NCBI GenBank assembly: GCA_016716135.1 | Contig: JADJWX010000021.1 | Coordinates: 1 to 64,000 of the forward strand | Reading direction: 5' to 3' | From: Lewinellaceae bacterium | GTDB lineage: Bacteria > Bacteroidota > Bacteroidia > Chitinophagales > Saprospiraceae | DNA length: 64,000 bases | Shown: piece by piece, positions 18,534 to 26,272 of the stretch | Layout: the number at the start of each line of letters is the position of its first letter | How positions within the stretch are numbered: position 1 is the stretch's first letter | Notes under the pieces: model-generated | The model's input: only the letters and a program-made list of their open reading frames with translations | What the model was told of the DNA's origin: nothing | The model's database searches: none | Made by a program: the position numbers and the translations under genes

Positions 18534-18686
18534 ATCTGTCTGGTTATTTTTCTCTAACAAAAGTAGATTTTTTGAGCGTATATCGCCAGTCGTCGTATAG
18601 GCACTGCCCGCAGGAAATTGGTCTGCCTTTACCTGCTTTACATTTTTGCATGATTTTGTAATCACTTAAAAAACAGTTTCTGGGAC

Positions 18687-18926
18687 ATGACACGCATTAT
18701 TCTTGAAGTTCCGCATGATAAAGACCTGGATTTGCTTCTTGCATTACTGGATCGGTTGAATATCCGTGTAGTTCAAAAAACGCCCGATCAAGAGCAACCC
18801 GCAGCGGCCACAGATGACCGGGCTTTTATCCTGAAAGGCCTTCCTGCCCGTAAAGATTTTGAAGCGTTTGCTCAGGATTTCGAAGAAAACCAAAAAGACT
18901 GGTCTCTGCCTGGACGGGAAGAATAA
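18687..18926 (+). CDS. VapB-like antitoxin candidate
   Basis: 79 residues: an N-terminal MTRIILEVPHDKDLDLLLALL strand-helix segment like those of small AbrB/RHH-like antitoxins, then an acidic C-terminus (ARKDFEAFAQDFEENQKDW). It lies 18 bp before the start of a truncated PIN toxin on the same strand, the classical vapBC order, and on that basis I read it as the antitoxin. It is divergent from the small gene ending at 18533. Confidence 0.6.
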   Translation: MTRIILEVPHDKDLDLLLALLDRLNIRVVQKTPDQEQPAAATDDRAFILKGLPARKDFEAFAQDFEENQKDWSLPGREE

Positions 18927-18944
18927 CGCCCTGTCCACCCGTAT

Positions 18945-19067
18945 ATGAAACTTTTGGACAGCAATATCCTCATCTACGCCCCACAACCGGCTTTTTTACA
19001 TCTCTTGCCATTGTTGGATCACACTGATCCATCCGCACGCTGCCTGGCTACAACAACGCCTCATTAG
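18945..19067 (+). pseudogene. Truncated PIN-domain toxin (VapC-like)
   Basis: Begins MKLLDSNILIYAPQPAFLHL, the first strand and catalytic Asp of a PIN toxin, but homology ends after about 30 residues near 19040. The frame then runs into the 3' end of the integrase gene on the other strand and stops at 19065-19067. The remaining three catalytic acids are missing, so it should be inactive. The break coincides with the edge of the integrase gene. Confidence 0.65.
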
Positions 19068-20274
19068 CCGCCTCAATCACCGCATTCTCAAAACTCTTCA
19101 AATACGTCTGGGTAATCGCCTCCGACTCATGCCCCAGCGCCTCGCTGATCACGGCCACCGGCACGCCGCTGGACTTCAGTACCGTGGCATAAGTATGCCG
19201 GGCCACATAGGTCGTCAGCGGGGTCTCGATGCCGGCTTGCTGGCCGAGGGCTTTCAGGCCCTGGTTGATCTGGCCGGTGAGTTTGTGAATGCGGTTGTCA
19301 ATTTGGACCGGCGTGATGTGCCGGTCTTGTTCCAGGATCGGGAAAACATAGTCGCTGGCTTGGCGCCCGGTAAAGGGCCGGTACGATTCCACGATGGCCA
19401 GGGCCGGCGGCAACAATTTCAGGTTGAAGTCTTTGCCCGTTTTGGTGCGGGTGTAAAAAAGGCGATCCTGCACGATGTTCGACCAGCGCAGGCGCGCAAT
19501 GTCCGTCAGGTTGATGCCCTGGCAGTAATAACTGAACAGGAAAACGTCCTTGGCGAGTTGCAATTTTGGTTGGCCGGAAACATCCACCGCTTCAAGCCGT
19601 TTAACCTCGGCTTTACTGATCGCTCGCTTCCGGGTGCGGGTGTCGAATTTAGAGACCTTGAACTCTGCAAAAGGGTATTGGCTGGGCAGCAGCAGTTGCT
19701 CTTTTTTGGCCTTATTCACCAAGGCGCGTAGGGTGCGGAAGTACACCGAAAGACTGGTTTCCGCCAGACCTTTGCTACGCAAATGCGTCTCGAAGCGGTT
19801 GAGAAAACTGTAGTCAATTTCGGAAAAGGTCAGCGTTTTTCGCTTGCCCAGGAAAGCCTGCAATGCCCGCTTGGCATCGCGGTAGGCGTTGGCGTTCCCG
19901 ACTTTTCGTTGCAGCTCAAGCCGTTCGATGATCGCGTCGAAAAATTCGAGCACATCCGTTTTGCCTGTCGGCCGTTGCACCGACCCGACCAGCGTTTCCG
20001 GCGTGATCTCTTTTTCCGTGACTTTCATTTCCAGGGCCTTGTCCTGCAATTCGCCGATGCGCTTGCCGATGATGGCTTCCACTTCCAGTTTGTTCGGGTG
20101 GTTGCGCTTGGGTTCGTTCTTTTCGGAATTCCACAAATGGGGCGCGCAACTGATGCCGAGGGCAATGTACTTGCGTTTGCCGTTGCGCGTCACGCAAAGC
20201 ATGAGCGGGTGCTCGCCATTGGCCAGCGTTTTGGACTTGTAAAGGGTAACCCGAATGGTAGCGTCCTGGATCAT
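19048..20274 (-). CDS. Tyrosine recombinase / integrase
   Basis: 408 residues with the Bacteroidota integrase layout: arm-type DNA-binding N-terminus (RVTLYKSKTLANGEHPLMLCV), a SAM-like core-binding domain (about 100-200, LNRFETHLRSKGLAETSLSVYFRTLRALV, shown in part) and a catalytic domain with Arg in ARLRWSNI, ARHTYATVL, LGHESEAITQTY and the nucleophile Tyr in that last motif. It lies directly next to a tRNA-Val 3' fragment, the expected att site, so it is the likely integrase of the island to its left. The promoter region carries an 18-bp palindrome with an extra half-site, suggesting tight control. Confidence 0.92.
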   Translation of the reverse strand: MIQDATIRVTLYKSKTLANGEHPLMLCVTRNGKRKYIALGISCAPHLWNSEKNEPKRNHPNKLEVEAIIGKRIGELQDKALEMKVTEKEITPETLVGSVQRPTGKTDVLEFFDAIIERLELQRKVGNANAYRDAKRALQAFLGKRKTLTFSEIDYSFLNRFETHLRSKGLAETSLSVYFRTLRALVNKAKKEQLLLPSQYPFAEFKVSKFDTRTRKRAISKAEVKRLEAVDVSGQPKLQLAKDVFLFSYYCQGINLTDIARLRWSNIVQDRLFYTRTKTGKDFNLKLLPPALAIVESYRPFTGRQASDYVFPILEQDRHITPVQIDNRIHKLTGQINQGLKALGQQAGIETPLTTYVARHTYATVLKSSGVPVAVISEALGHESEAITQTYLKSFENAVIEAANEALL

Positions 20275-20277
20275 AGC

Positions 20278-20315
20278 ATGTAAACCGGTTTACATCCTGG
20301 TTTACATCAAAGGTA
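20278..20315 (-). promoter_or_regulatory. Integrase promoter with palindromic operator
   Basis: ATGTAAACCGGTTTACAT at 20278-20295 is a perfect 18-bp palindrome, starting 4 bp upstream of the integrase ATG. The half-site GGTTTACAT recurs at 20299-20307. On the minus strand TACCTTTG (complement of 20308-20315) matches TAnnTTTG. A repressor or the integrase itself could bind here; the binding protein is not identifiable. Confidence 0.5.
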
Positions 20316-20421
20316 CAAAATAGGGCAAAAAACAGCGAAAAAATAAAAATTGAAAACCGTCTAACTACTTGATTTTCAGTAAACAAAATAAAAATCGCGA
20401 AATATTGAAAAACAAACAAAA

Positions 20422-20468
20422 CCTGCCTTACAAGCAGGGGGTCGTAGGTTCGAATCCTTCTGCGCCCA
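20422..20468 (+). other. 3' half of tRNA-Val(TAC): putative att site at island end
   Basis: The 47 nt fold as a tRNA anticodon arm (CCTGC-CTTACAA-GCAGG, anticodon TAC), variable loop, T arm with TTCGAAT and the 3' acceptor strand TGCGCCC plus A. No 5' half (D arm, acceptor 5' strand) lies upstream, where the DNA is AT-rich. Tyrosine recombinases often insert into tRNA 3' ends and leave such a displaced half at one end. The complete tRNA would then lie beyond the left edge of the window. Confidence 0.7.
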
Positions 20469-20479
20469 CAAGCAAAATT

Positions 20480-20516
20480 AAGGGGCCACATCCACGGATA
20501 TGGCCCCTTTTTCTTT
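20480..20516 (+). terminator. Intrinsic terminator behind the tRNA remnant
   Basis: Stem aaggggcca / tggcccctt with a 12-nt loop, followed by a T-rich tail TTTTTCTTT. Probably the original terminator of the tRNA-Val gene. A group II intron fragment begins on the very next base. Confidence 0.75.
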
Positions 20517-20905
20517 GTGCGCCCGGCATGGGCGCAGTCTTGGCGGTGTAAGTCCGCTATACGCTTGGCAGCGAGGAGTATTAGCCAAAGGCAAGGGTGT
20601 ACGTCGCGAGCCGGAATCTGAAGGAAGCCAGCGGCAAAGTCCCGACCTGCCGAACAGAAATCGCATACAAGACCATTTTGCGTGGGTGAGTTTGCAAAAC
20701 AGAACCCGACCGCTGCCCGGAGCGCATGGTGGTAAATGCGGCAGGTACATGGGATGAAGGTCTGTGTTCTTATCCGGGGCGATCTGCGGCAGCTGGAGGT
20801 ACGAATGAGTGCCGAGACATAAGGCGGCAGAAGTCAGCAGAGGCCATAGTACCGGAGTTTTTTTTAATGAAGGGAAGGGCTGAACGTTAATTCTACTTTG
20901 TCACT
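20517..20905 (+). mobile_element. Group II intron fragment (5' ribozyme domains, no reverse transcriptase)
   Basis: Begins with GTGCG, the conserved intron 5' end, then GCCCGGCATGGGCGCAGTC and segments familiar from bacterial group II introns: GCCAAAGGCAAGGGTGT, CGGAATCTGAAGGAAGCC, GAGTTTGCAAAACAGAACCC and CAGAAGTCAGCAGAGGCCATAGTACCGG, the last usually just before the maturase gene. After it come only GAAGGGAAGGGCTGAACG and an unrelated hairpin: no reverse transcriptase gene and no recognisable domain V hairpin. The element is therefore truncated at its 3' side and immobile by itself. Its first base directly follows a terminator T-run, the target type favoured by class C introns. Confidence 0.72.
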
Positions 20906-20942
20906 TTAATCCCTCTGTGTTTAAAGTAACAAAGTAGAATTA
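20888..20942. repeat. Strong inverted repeat (21-bp arms)
   Basis: Arms at 20888-20908 and 20922-20942 are reverse complements with one mismatch, around a 13-nt loop. The left arm begins taattctactttgtc. It sits where the intron would be expected to continue; it may be a replacement for the lost part or a separate small foldback element. Confidence 0.7.
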
Positions 20943-20956
20943 GGGGCGCACCCATG

Positions 20957-20990
20957 AAAAAGGTACCCCAGCAGTGGAGTACCTTTTTTT
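20957..20990. terminator. Bidirectional intrinsic terminator
   Basis: Stem AAAGGTACCCC / GGAGTACCTTT flanked by an A-run on the left and seven Ts on the right, so it can work in both directions. It lies 64 bp past the stop of the minus-strand gene at 21054. Confidence 0.7.
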
Positions 20991-21053
20991 AGAAATTTTT
21001 TACCAAATAGTTTGTTGCATCGGGGGACAACCGGATGGTGCTGCACGGCACAC

Positions 21054-22271
21054 TTACTTGCCGCCTGCTTGCATCAATTTGATTGCCGGCATGCGATAAA
21101 GTTCGGTGTGGTTATCCCGTTGTTCAGGCGGGAACAGTACGAATGACGCGCGGCATTTTCGGTGGCGCTGATCGGCCAATTGCGGCACAGCGGCTTTGCT
21201 ACCGATCGCTTCCGGGATCATCTCCGGGTTCCAGGCCCGAAAAACATGCCGAAAATAATCCACCAGGGCGTCGGCCCGTAATTCAGACAGGCATTGGTTG
21301 CCGTCGCCACGAACCGTCGAACGGTTGCACAGCGGGGCTATTTCGGCCCAAAGCCGGTCGCCGACCCGGACGCCATCGGCCGACCCGATCATGCGAAAGT
21401 GCAGCACCAATTGGTTATACGTACGATCTGGATAGGTTGTTTGATAGAAGCGCAACACCTTTTGCTCGACGGTTTGCAACTCGGCGCGTTGTTCCGGACT
21501 GAGTTGGTCCAGTTTGTAGGCGCCGGTGGCAAAGAAGATGTCGGTAAAGTCGATATCGGGTTGGTTTTGCAAATTGGCTCTGGCAATATCGTCCAGGGCC
21601 AGGGCGTCGGAGCGCAGGCTGCCGGCATGGCGTACGGTTTCCAAAAAAATAGCTTCGAGTTCACTGAAATTTTCCGGGCGCATCTGCTCCACGGGGAGGT
21701 GGTGCATCAGGTCGGCGTACCGTTCGCCGAGGCTGTCGAAACGGGCGTAAAGCACAGCAAGTTCCTCCTTGCGTTGATGCACAAGTTTTTGAAATTCTGC
21801 AACGGCGCTCTTCGGGTTCTGCTCCATGTACGTGTCGAGTTCGCGCTCCAGATTGTTCAGGATATCGCTGACCGCATCCAGTTGGTTCCGGAAGTAGGTT
21901 ATCGTATCCTTTTTTTCGCTGATGGATTTGTAGTAATCTTTCAAGGGCGGAGCGTTGAGGTTCAGGTGGATTGGCATGACCCACGACAGTGGGAGCAAAA
22001 ACACAGTGTCGATGCCCAACGGTTCGAATTTGATGTAAATTTTTTGCTCTTTGTCGACGTGGCTTTGCAACGCCAGGTAGCAATAACCGAGGTTATCTGT
22101 GCGGCCACTTTTGCCTTTGCACAGGACCTCGACGCCAGGCACGGTGTTTTGGTTGATAAAAACCTGAAATTCCACTTTTTTGGCTTTTGCCGGATTCAGG
22201 AGCCTATCCACGCAACCGGTAAAATTCAGGAGGGCGATGCCCAGGAGTACGGGTAAAAGTTTGTGCTTCAT
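21054..22271 (-). CDS. Lipoprotein with coiled coil and OmpA-like C-terminal region
   Basis: 405 residues. The signal MKHKLLPVLLGIALLNFTGC ends in a lipobox (FTGC), so the mature protein is a lipoprotein. Residues about 115-220 are rich in heptads and probably a coiled coil. The C-terminal part (IFFATGAYKLDQLSPEQRAEL ... LHFRMIGSADG ... ELRADALVDYF) has the spacing of an OmpA-like peptidoglycan-binding domain, though divergent. It is the last of three closely spaced minus-strand genes for exported proteins (gaps of 48 and 6 bp), probably one operon. Function unknown; a cell-envelope structural role is plausible. Confidence 0.75.
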   Translation of the reverse strand: MKHKLLPVLLGIALLNFTGCVDRLLNPAKAKKVEFQVFINQNTVPGVEVLCKGKSGRTDNLGYCYLALQSHVDKEQKIYIKFEPLGIDTVFLLPLSWVMPIHLNLNAPPLKDYYKSISEKKDTITYFRNQLDAVSDILNNLERELDTYMEQNPKSAVAEFQKLVHQRKEELAVLYARFDSLGERYADLMHHLPVEQMRPENFSELEAIFLETVRHAGSLRSDALALDDIARANLQNQPDIDFTDIFFATGAYKLDQLSPEQRAELQTVEQKVLRFYQTTYPDRTYNQLVLHFRMIGSADGVRVGDRLWAEIAPLCNRSTVRGDGNQCLSELRADALVDYFRHVFRAWNPEMIPEAIGSKAAVPQLADQRHRKCRASFVLFPPEQRDNHTELYRMPAIKLMQAGGK

Positions 22272-22319
22272 GGTACGTTCGATTTATCGGTTATGGAAAA
22301 TGTTCTGCTTGATTGGTTG

Positions 22320-23240
22320 TCAGGGTAAAAAATCGCGGTAAAATCTGTACATCCGGCGCAGCGATTCCAGTTGTTTCAGGTCGGTCGTTCGCGGGATTAA
22401 GCGGTCGAGGGTTTCAACCAGCACCTTGCTGTATTGCAGGAGCAAGCGGGTCGGTTTTTTGCCGTGTTTTTCAAATTCCGCTTGAAACAAACCACTGAAA
22501 ACGATGAGTTTCTGATCCAGGTAATGCTTGAGCGCCCGGTCGCTTTTCCGGGTATAATTTTGCACCATTTGCCGGATAACGGTGTCTTCCGGAAACAACC
22601 ATTCGGCGCGAATCAGCAGGCGGATATCCTGATCCAGGGAATCCAGGCGGAATTCCAGCTGCCGGGTGAAACAAAAACCACGCTCAGCCAGAGCGACTTT
22701 TTCTGCGAGGAAAGCAGCCACCCGGGTTTTTGCGGCGTCGTGGTCCAGAATTTCAGTTTCGGTGAAATACAGAATATCCACTGGCATCACGTAAGTCCAG
22801 TTGTCGACGTCGACGACGTGCAGTTCCAGCTGGTATTCTTTTCGAATATCCACCGGGTTGTGGTTGAGATAACCGAACACCAGGTAACGGGTAAGAATGC
22901 TCCGCTTGAACGCAGTCACATGGCCTTTGCCCGGTTCGATTGTCGGGTCAAGACCCCGGTGGAGGATATACTGCTGGATGATGATGTTTTCCACTTCCCG
23001 GAGCCGGATGATCTCCTCTTCCGGGGTGTTTGCCTTGTACTTGTGTTGCATCAGGACGGCGAGGTTTTTACAGGTATAAAAGTTGTTGGACAGTGCGGTG
23101 CGGACATTGTCCCGAATCTTCGGATTGTTGATGCGGGAGGCGCATTGAATGGGCCCCACGACCAGTATGGGCCGGTCTTGCGCGCTTGCGCGGGCAGGCC
23201 ACAAATAGATAATAGCGAGTAGTAACAGTGCAGCTCTCAT
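22320..23240 (-). CDS. Secreted protein of unknown function
   Basis: 306 residues with a signal peptide (MRAALLLLAIIYLWPARASA, cleavage near ASAQ). The mature start RPILVVGPIQCASRINNPKI and the TALSNNFYTCKNLAVL segment are weakly reminiscent of the beginning of CsgG-like proteins, but I cannot confirm the family. The rest is charged and mostly helical. It is the middle gene of the three-gene export operon 24044-21054. Confidence 0.6.
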   Translation of the reverse strand: MRAALLLLAIIYLWPARASAQDRPILVVGPIQCASRINNPKIRDNVRTALSNNFYTCKNLAVLMQHKYKANTPEEEIIRLREVENIIIQQYILHRGLDPTIEPGKGHVTAFKRSILTRYLVFGYLNHNPVDIRKEYQLELHVVDVDNWTYVMPVDILYFTETEILDHDAAKTRVAAFLAEKVALAERGFCFTRQLEFRLDSLDQDIRLLIRAEWLFPEDTVIRQMVQNYTRKSDRALKHYLDQKLIVFSGLFQAEFEKHGKKPTRLLLQYSKVLVETLDRLIPRTTDLKQLESLRRMYRFYRDFLP

Positions 23241-23246
23241 GATGTG

Positions 23247-24044
23247 TTAGTTGTTTAGTGGAATGAATCGTTGTTCCTGGATAATTTTCTCTCCGGCGTC
23301 AAAAGAAGCGTGCCACCGGGAGCCGGTTTTCAGGTCGGTCAAAATCGCGGTGTAAAGCCCCGGATGGAGCACCAGTGTCGTGCTGTATGCGCCGGGCGAA
23401 CAAGTCACAGAATTCGGAGAAACCTCAACTTTGGGAAACTCCATACCGCCGGGATGCATAAGCAGTAATTCGAGGCGTTGCGGCGGCGGTGCAGGCGGCG
23501 GTGGTCGGTTGTTTATGGCGCGGATACTTTGCTGCGCATCGCGCCAGCCCAGCAATTTTTCCTTGAGCATGCGTTCCTCTTTCAGAAAAGCCGCTTTATC
23601 TGCTTCGCCGGGTTTGCAATCGTTGAGCACATAGTAGCGGTAATACAGTTCGCAGACCTGGAGCATGTATTGCTGGAACTTGTCGATCTGCCCGTTTTCC
23701 ACGGTTATGATCTGGTAGAAGCGCTCCTTGCCGTCATTGAAGTACGGGATAACCGCTTTGCCGGCCAGGCGCGCCAGCCCGAGGTTGCCGTCTTTGAGCG
23801 GTTCGTTGAGCTCCAGGCCGAGCTCCAACTGGAGGTCGCGCCACTTCCGGACTTGCTGTTGGCTGGCGTTGGTCGTCTCGGTAATAATTTTAGTATTGGG
23901 CTGCAACTGGGCAAAGGCAGGTTGCACGTACGGGCAATCGCATTGAGGCCCGGGACCATTGGACCTGTTTTCGGAAGCGCAGCCGAGGCACATGAATAAC
24001 AGGAATACTGGGGCAAGGAACAGGACGGCGTAGGACGGTTTCAT
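23247..24044 (-). CDS. Lipoprotein of unknown function
   Basis: I choose the start at 24044 because it gives a clean signal MKPSYAVLFLAPVFLLFMCL with lipobox CLGC; longer starts put about 29 extra residues before it. About 265 residues. A proline-rich stretch (NNRPPPPAPPPQ) separates a helical N-terminal half from a C-terminal part that looks beta-rich (KVEVSPNSVTCSPGAYSTTL, LYTAILTDLKTGSRW). First gene of the operon; no known family recognised. Confidence 0.65.
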   Translation of the reverse strand: MKPSYAVLFLAPVFLLFMCLGCASENRSNGPGPQCDCPYVQPAFAQLQPNTKIITETTNASQQQVRKWRDLQLELGLELNEPLKDGNLGLARLAGKAVIPYFNDGKERFYQIITVENGQIDKFQQYMLQVCELYYRYYVLNDCKPGEADKAAFLKEERMLKEKLLGWRDAQQSIRAINNRPPPPAPPPQRLELLLMHPGGMEFPKVEVSPNSVTCSPGAYSTTLVLHPGLYTAILTDLKTGSRWHASFDAGEKIIQEQRFIPLNN

Positions 24045-24589
24045 AACAGGTATCGGTTTGAAATTGGACATGCGTTGGTTACTCCGGGGCATACCATTTC
24101 TATCGGTCGGCACACTGCCGAACAGCATCAAACAGGGAATCAGGAATTCAGAATTAGGGTATTAGCCGCTATGCAGATTACGGGTAGAGGAACGGGCAAG
24201 ACGGGTAGGCTTAACTATTTGGGTGAGTGGTCGCTGCCAAACGAATGCGCTTTCGTGGTTCCTCATTCAGGATTGGGTACCCGAATTACAAAACAAATTT
24301 ATCAGGCAAAAGATTTGTGTTTCAAGGCCCGAAAAAGGCAAAGTTTATGGCGCATGAATGCACGAATCGGTCAGGTTTGAATTGTTTATTTATGCAACTG
24401 CAAAATCAATGAAACCGGGGCGCCGTTGCCGGCATTTTGCTTCCCCGGAGGTGGTGTTAATTTTAATTTCTGAATAAAAAATGCATGAATGCAAAATCTG
24501 GATTTGTGCATTTTGTCCAAAAGCTTAACAATTTATTCATATTTGTGCAGCATAATCCATCTAGTCCGGTTCCGCCTAAGCTCACATTT
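24045..24589. other. Divergent intergenic region
   Basis: 545 bp between divergent genes. It must carry promoters for both directions. Reading frames here are short and lack family resemblance, and I see no RNA gene, repeat or clear TAnnTTTG box at a good position. Confidence 0.5.
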
Positions 24590-26032
24590 ATGAAGAGAAA
24601 CCCGCAAATCCCAGTTGAAAAACTCTACCAGTTATTGCACGAAGTTTGTTTAAAAGCCGGTTGGAAACATTGGGAATCCAAGGACCGCATTGCCGAGTGG
24701 TGTCGCCAACTGGTAGAAAACCACTTGGACTGGCCGAACAAACAAGCTGACGTGTACCTGCGCCGTTTCCGGAAGTTAGTGCTAAAAAATTACCGGATCA
24801 ATCCCCTGGCCAGCCTTTCCGTAAGTCGCGAGCTGCTCCTGAAACTGACTGCCTACCTGGATTTGTGCGATGAGGCAGGTTTTGAGGCGTATCTCCGTAC
24901 GATTTCCGTACCCGGGAATGTGCCGGTTTCCAAACAATTCCACCACATACACGCGATCATTCTCCAGAAAGACCTCAACGAACTGAACAACACCTATTGG
25001 CTGGTCTACCGCCGCGTCGAAGGCCGAACCGGCGTTTTGCAAACAAACCTGTTGTGTATTTTCCCACCCAATCGCAAGCAATTCAACGTCGCAAAACTGA
25101 TCCTGGGCACCCCCGCCGAAGACAACTATGACTACATCGGCGTAGCCACGGCCGACCAGGCCAACCAGCACCTGATCTGCCTGTTTATCGAAGACCGGGC
25201 GCGCCCCAACACACAATTATATATGCACCTCATCGTGCGCCTCACGCCGGATCATGACAGGCAGCAACTAGCCGTGGGCCACCTGACCTATATATCTCCA
25301 AAACTTAAAAAGCTCATTACCAAAACAGCGGTGCTTAGCCGGCTGCAGGCCGGGTCGGAAGCGGAGGCGCATCAGTTGTTTAATCAGATTGGGCAACAGG
25401 TACCCGACCCGGTGGAGACCTTTCTGCGCGACCGCAACTTGAACCGACTAACCTCGCCCAATTTGCTCATCGAAAACATGAACGACCTGGAGAATTTTCT
25501 AAAAGACCAGCGTCAACGGGGCGCCAACCTTCGACTGGAGAAATTTGAGGGCGACTACCATCTGCACTACGGGTACGAAGATGAAACCGGCACCCTTCAA
25601 CTTTCCTCCGAACGGCTAAGCATACGCCAGGATACTTACCACCATATTGCCGCCACACTGTACCTGAAGGGCAGCAATGAGCACGACCGCGAGTTTGCCG
25701 GCGAAATTCACACAAACAGCCCCTTTGTTTCCTTTTACTTTAAACGCGAACAAAGCGGGAACGAACAAACGGTTTACCTGAAACTTAAAATGCCGGGCCC
25801 GGACTACGCCGGCTCCTTCGAATGTACGACCGGCGTCCTGAGCAGTTCAGACAAACCGAACAACAACCTGAAAAGCTATGTGGCACTGGTGGTTAAAACC
25901 GGTTTGGAAGGTTATGATCCGGCGTCTGACGCTCGGGTCCGCCGCTTTTTCGAACGCCTCGACCACAAAGGCCGGCTCCGGGTACCGCACTTGGACCACT
26001 TTCGGCTTAGCGAGTTGGATAAGATCGGGTAG
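24590..26032 (+). CDS. Hypothetical protein, 480 residues
   Basis: I place the start at MKRNPQIPVEKLYQLLHEVC; the frame is open 35 codons further up but that stretch is low in coding character. No signal peptide or membrane segment. The N-terminal part (WESKDRIAEWCRQLVENHLDW ... RRFRKLVLKNYRIN) is helical and basic. The centre includes WLVYRRVEGRTGVLQTNLLCI and two comparable stretches (residues about 150-240 and 330-430), suggesting two related domains. I do not recognise the family. It is isolated, with about 240 bp before the next gene. Confidence 0.7.
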   Translation: MKRNPQIPVEKLYQLLHEVCLKAGWKHWESKDRIAEWCRQLVENHLDWPNKQADVYLRRFRKLVLKNYRINPLASLSVSRELLLKLTAYLDLCDEAGFEAYLRTISVPGNVPVSKQFHHIHAIILQKDLNELNNTYWLVYRRVEGRTGVLQTNLLCIFPPNRKQFNVAKLILGTPAEDNYDYIGVATADQANQHLICLFIEDRARPNTQLYMHLIVRLTPDHDRQQLAVGHLTYISPKLKKLITKTAVLSRLQAGSEAEAHQLFNQIGQQVPDPVETFLRDRNLNRLTSPNLLIENMNDLENFLKDQRQRGANLRLEKFEGDYHLHYGYEDETGTLQLSSERLSIRQDTYHHIAATLYLKGSNEHDREFAGEIHTNSPFVSFYFKREQSGNEQTVYLKLKMPGPDYAGSFECTTGVLSSSDKPNNNLKSYVALVVKTGLEGYDPASDARVRRFFERLDHKGRLRVPHLDHFRLSELDKIG

Positions 26033-26223
26033 GCTTGGTGGGGGCTTCGGAAAAGGGCGGGTATTGCCAACTGGGCATTGGAATTTCGCCATGTGGTACA
26101 CGCAGCGGCTGTTCATGGCGACTGCCCCGGGTCCCCCTGATGGAATGTTTGCCGATCTTCTGGAAAAAAGTTTGAAAAAAATTGCCGCGCCCGGGTACCG
26201 CACCCCGCCACCCACCCACTAAG

Positions 26224-26272
26224 TGACAAATGCCCCGATTCAAATTTTCTAATTTCAAAAACGCATTTGTCA
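26224..26272. repeat. Inverted repeat at the start codon of the CsgG-like gene
   Basis: tgacaaatgc (26224-26233) and gcatttgtca (26263-26272) are perfect 10-bp arms around a 29-nt AT-rich loop. The right arm ends on the A of the ATG. A hairpin in the mRNA or an operator here could control translation or transcription. Confidence 0.5.

Noticed and set aside
20395..20468. A complete tRNA-Val gene
   Set aside because: The sequence 5' of the anticodon arm has no D arm or acceptor strand, so only the 3' half exists.
20900..21050. Group II intron domain V or VI downstream of the hairpin
   Set aside because: No 34-nt domain V hairpin with the AGC/CGC triad and GAAA loop is visible; the hairpin at 20957 is a terminator.
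24075..24412. Short plus-strand frames in the 24-kb intergenic gap
   Set aside because: No start context, no family resemblance and overlap with the signal-peptide side of the minus-strand gene.
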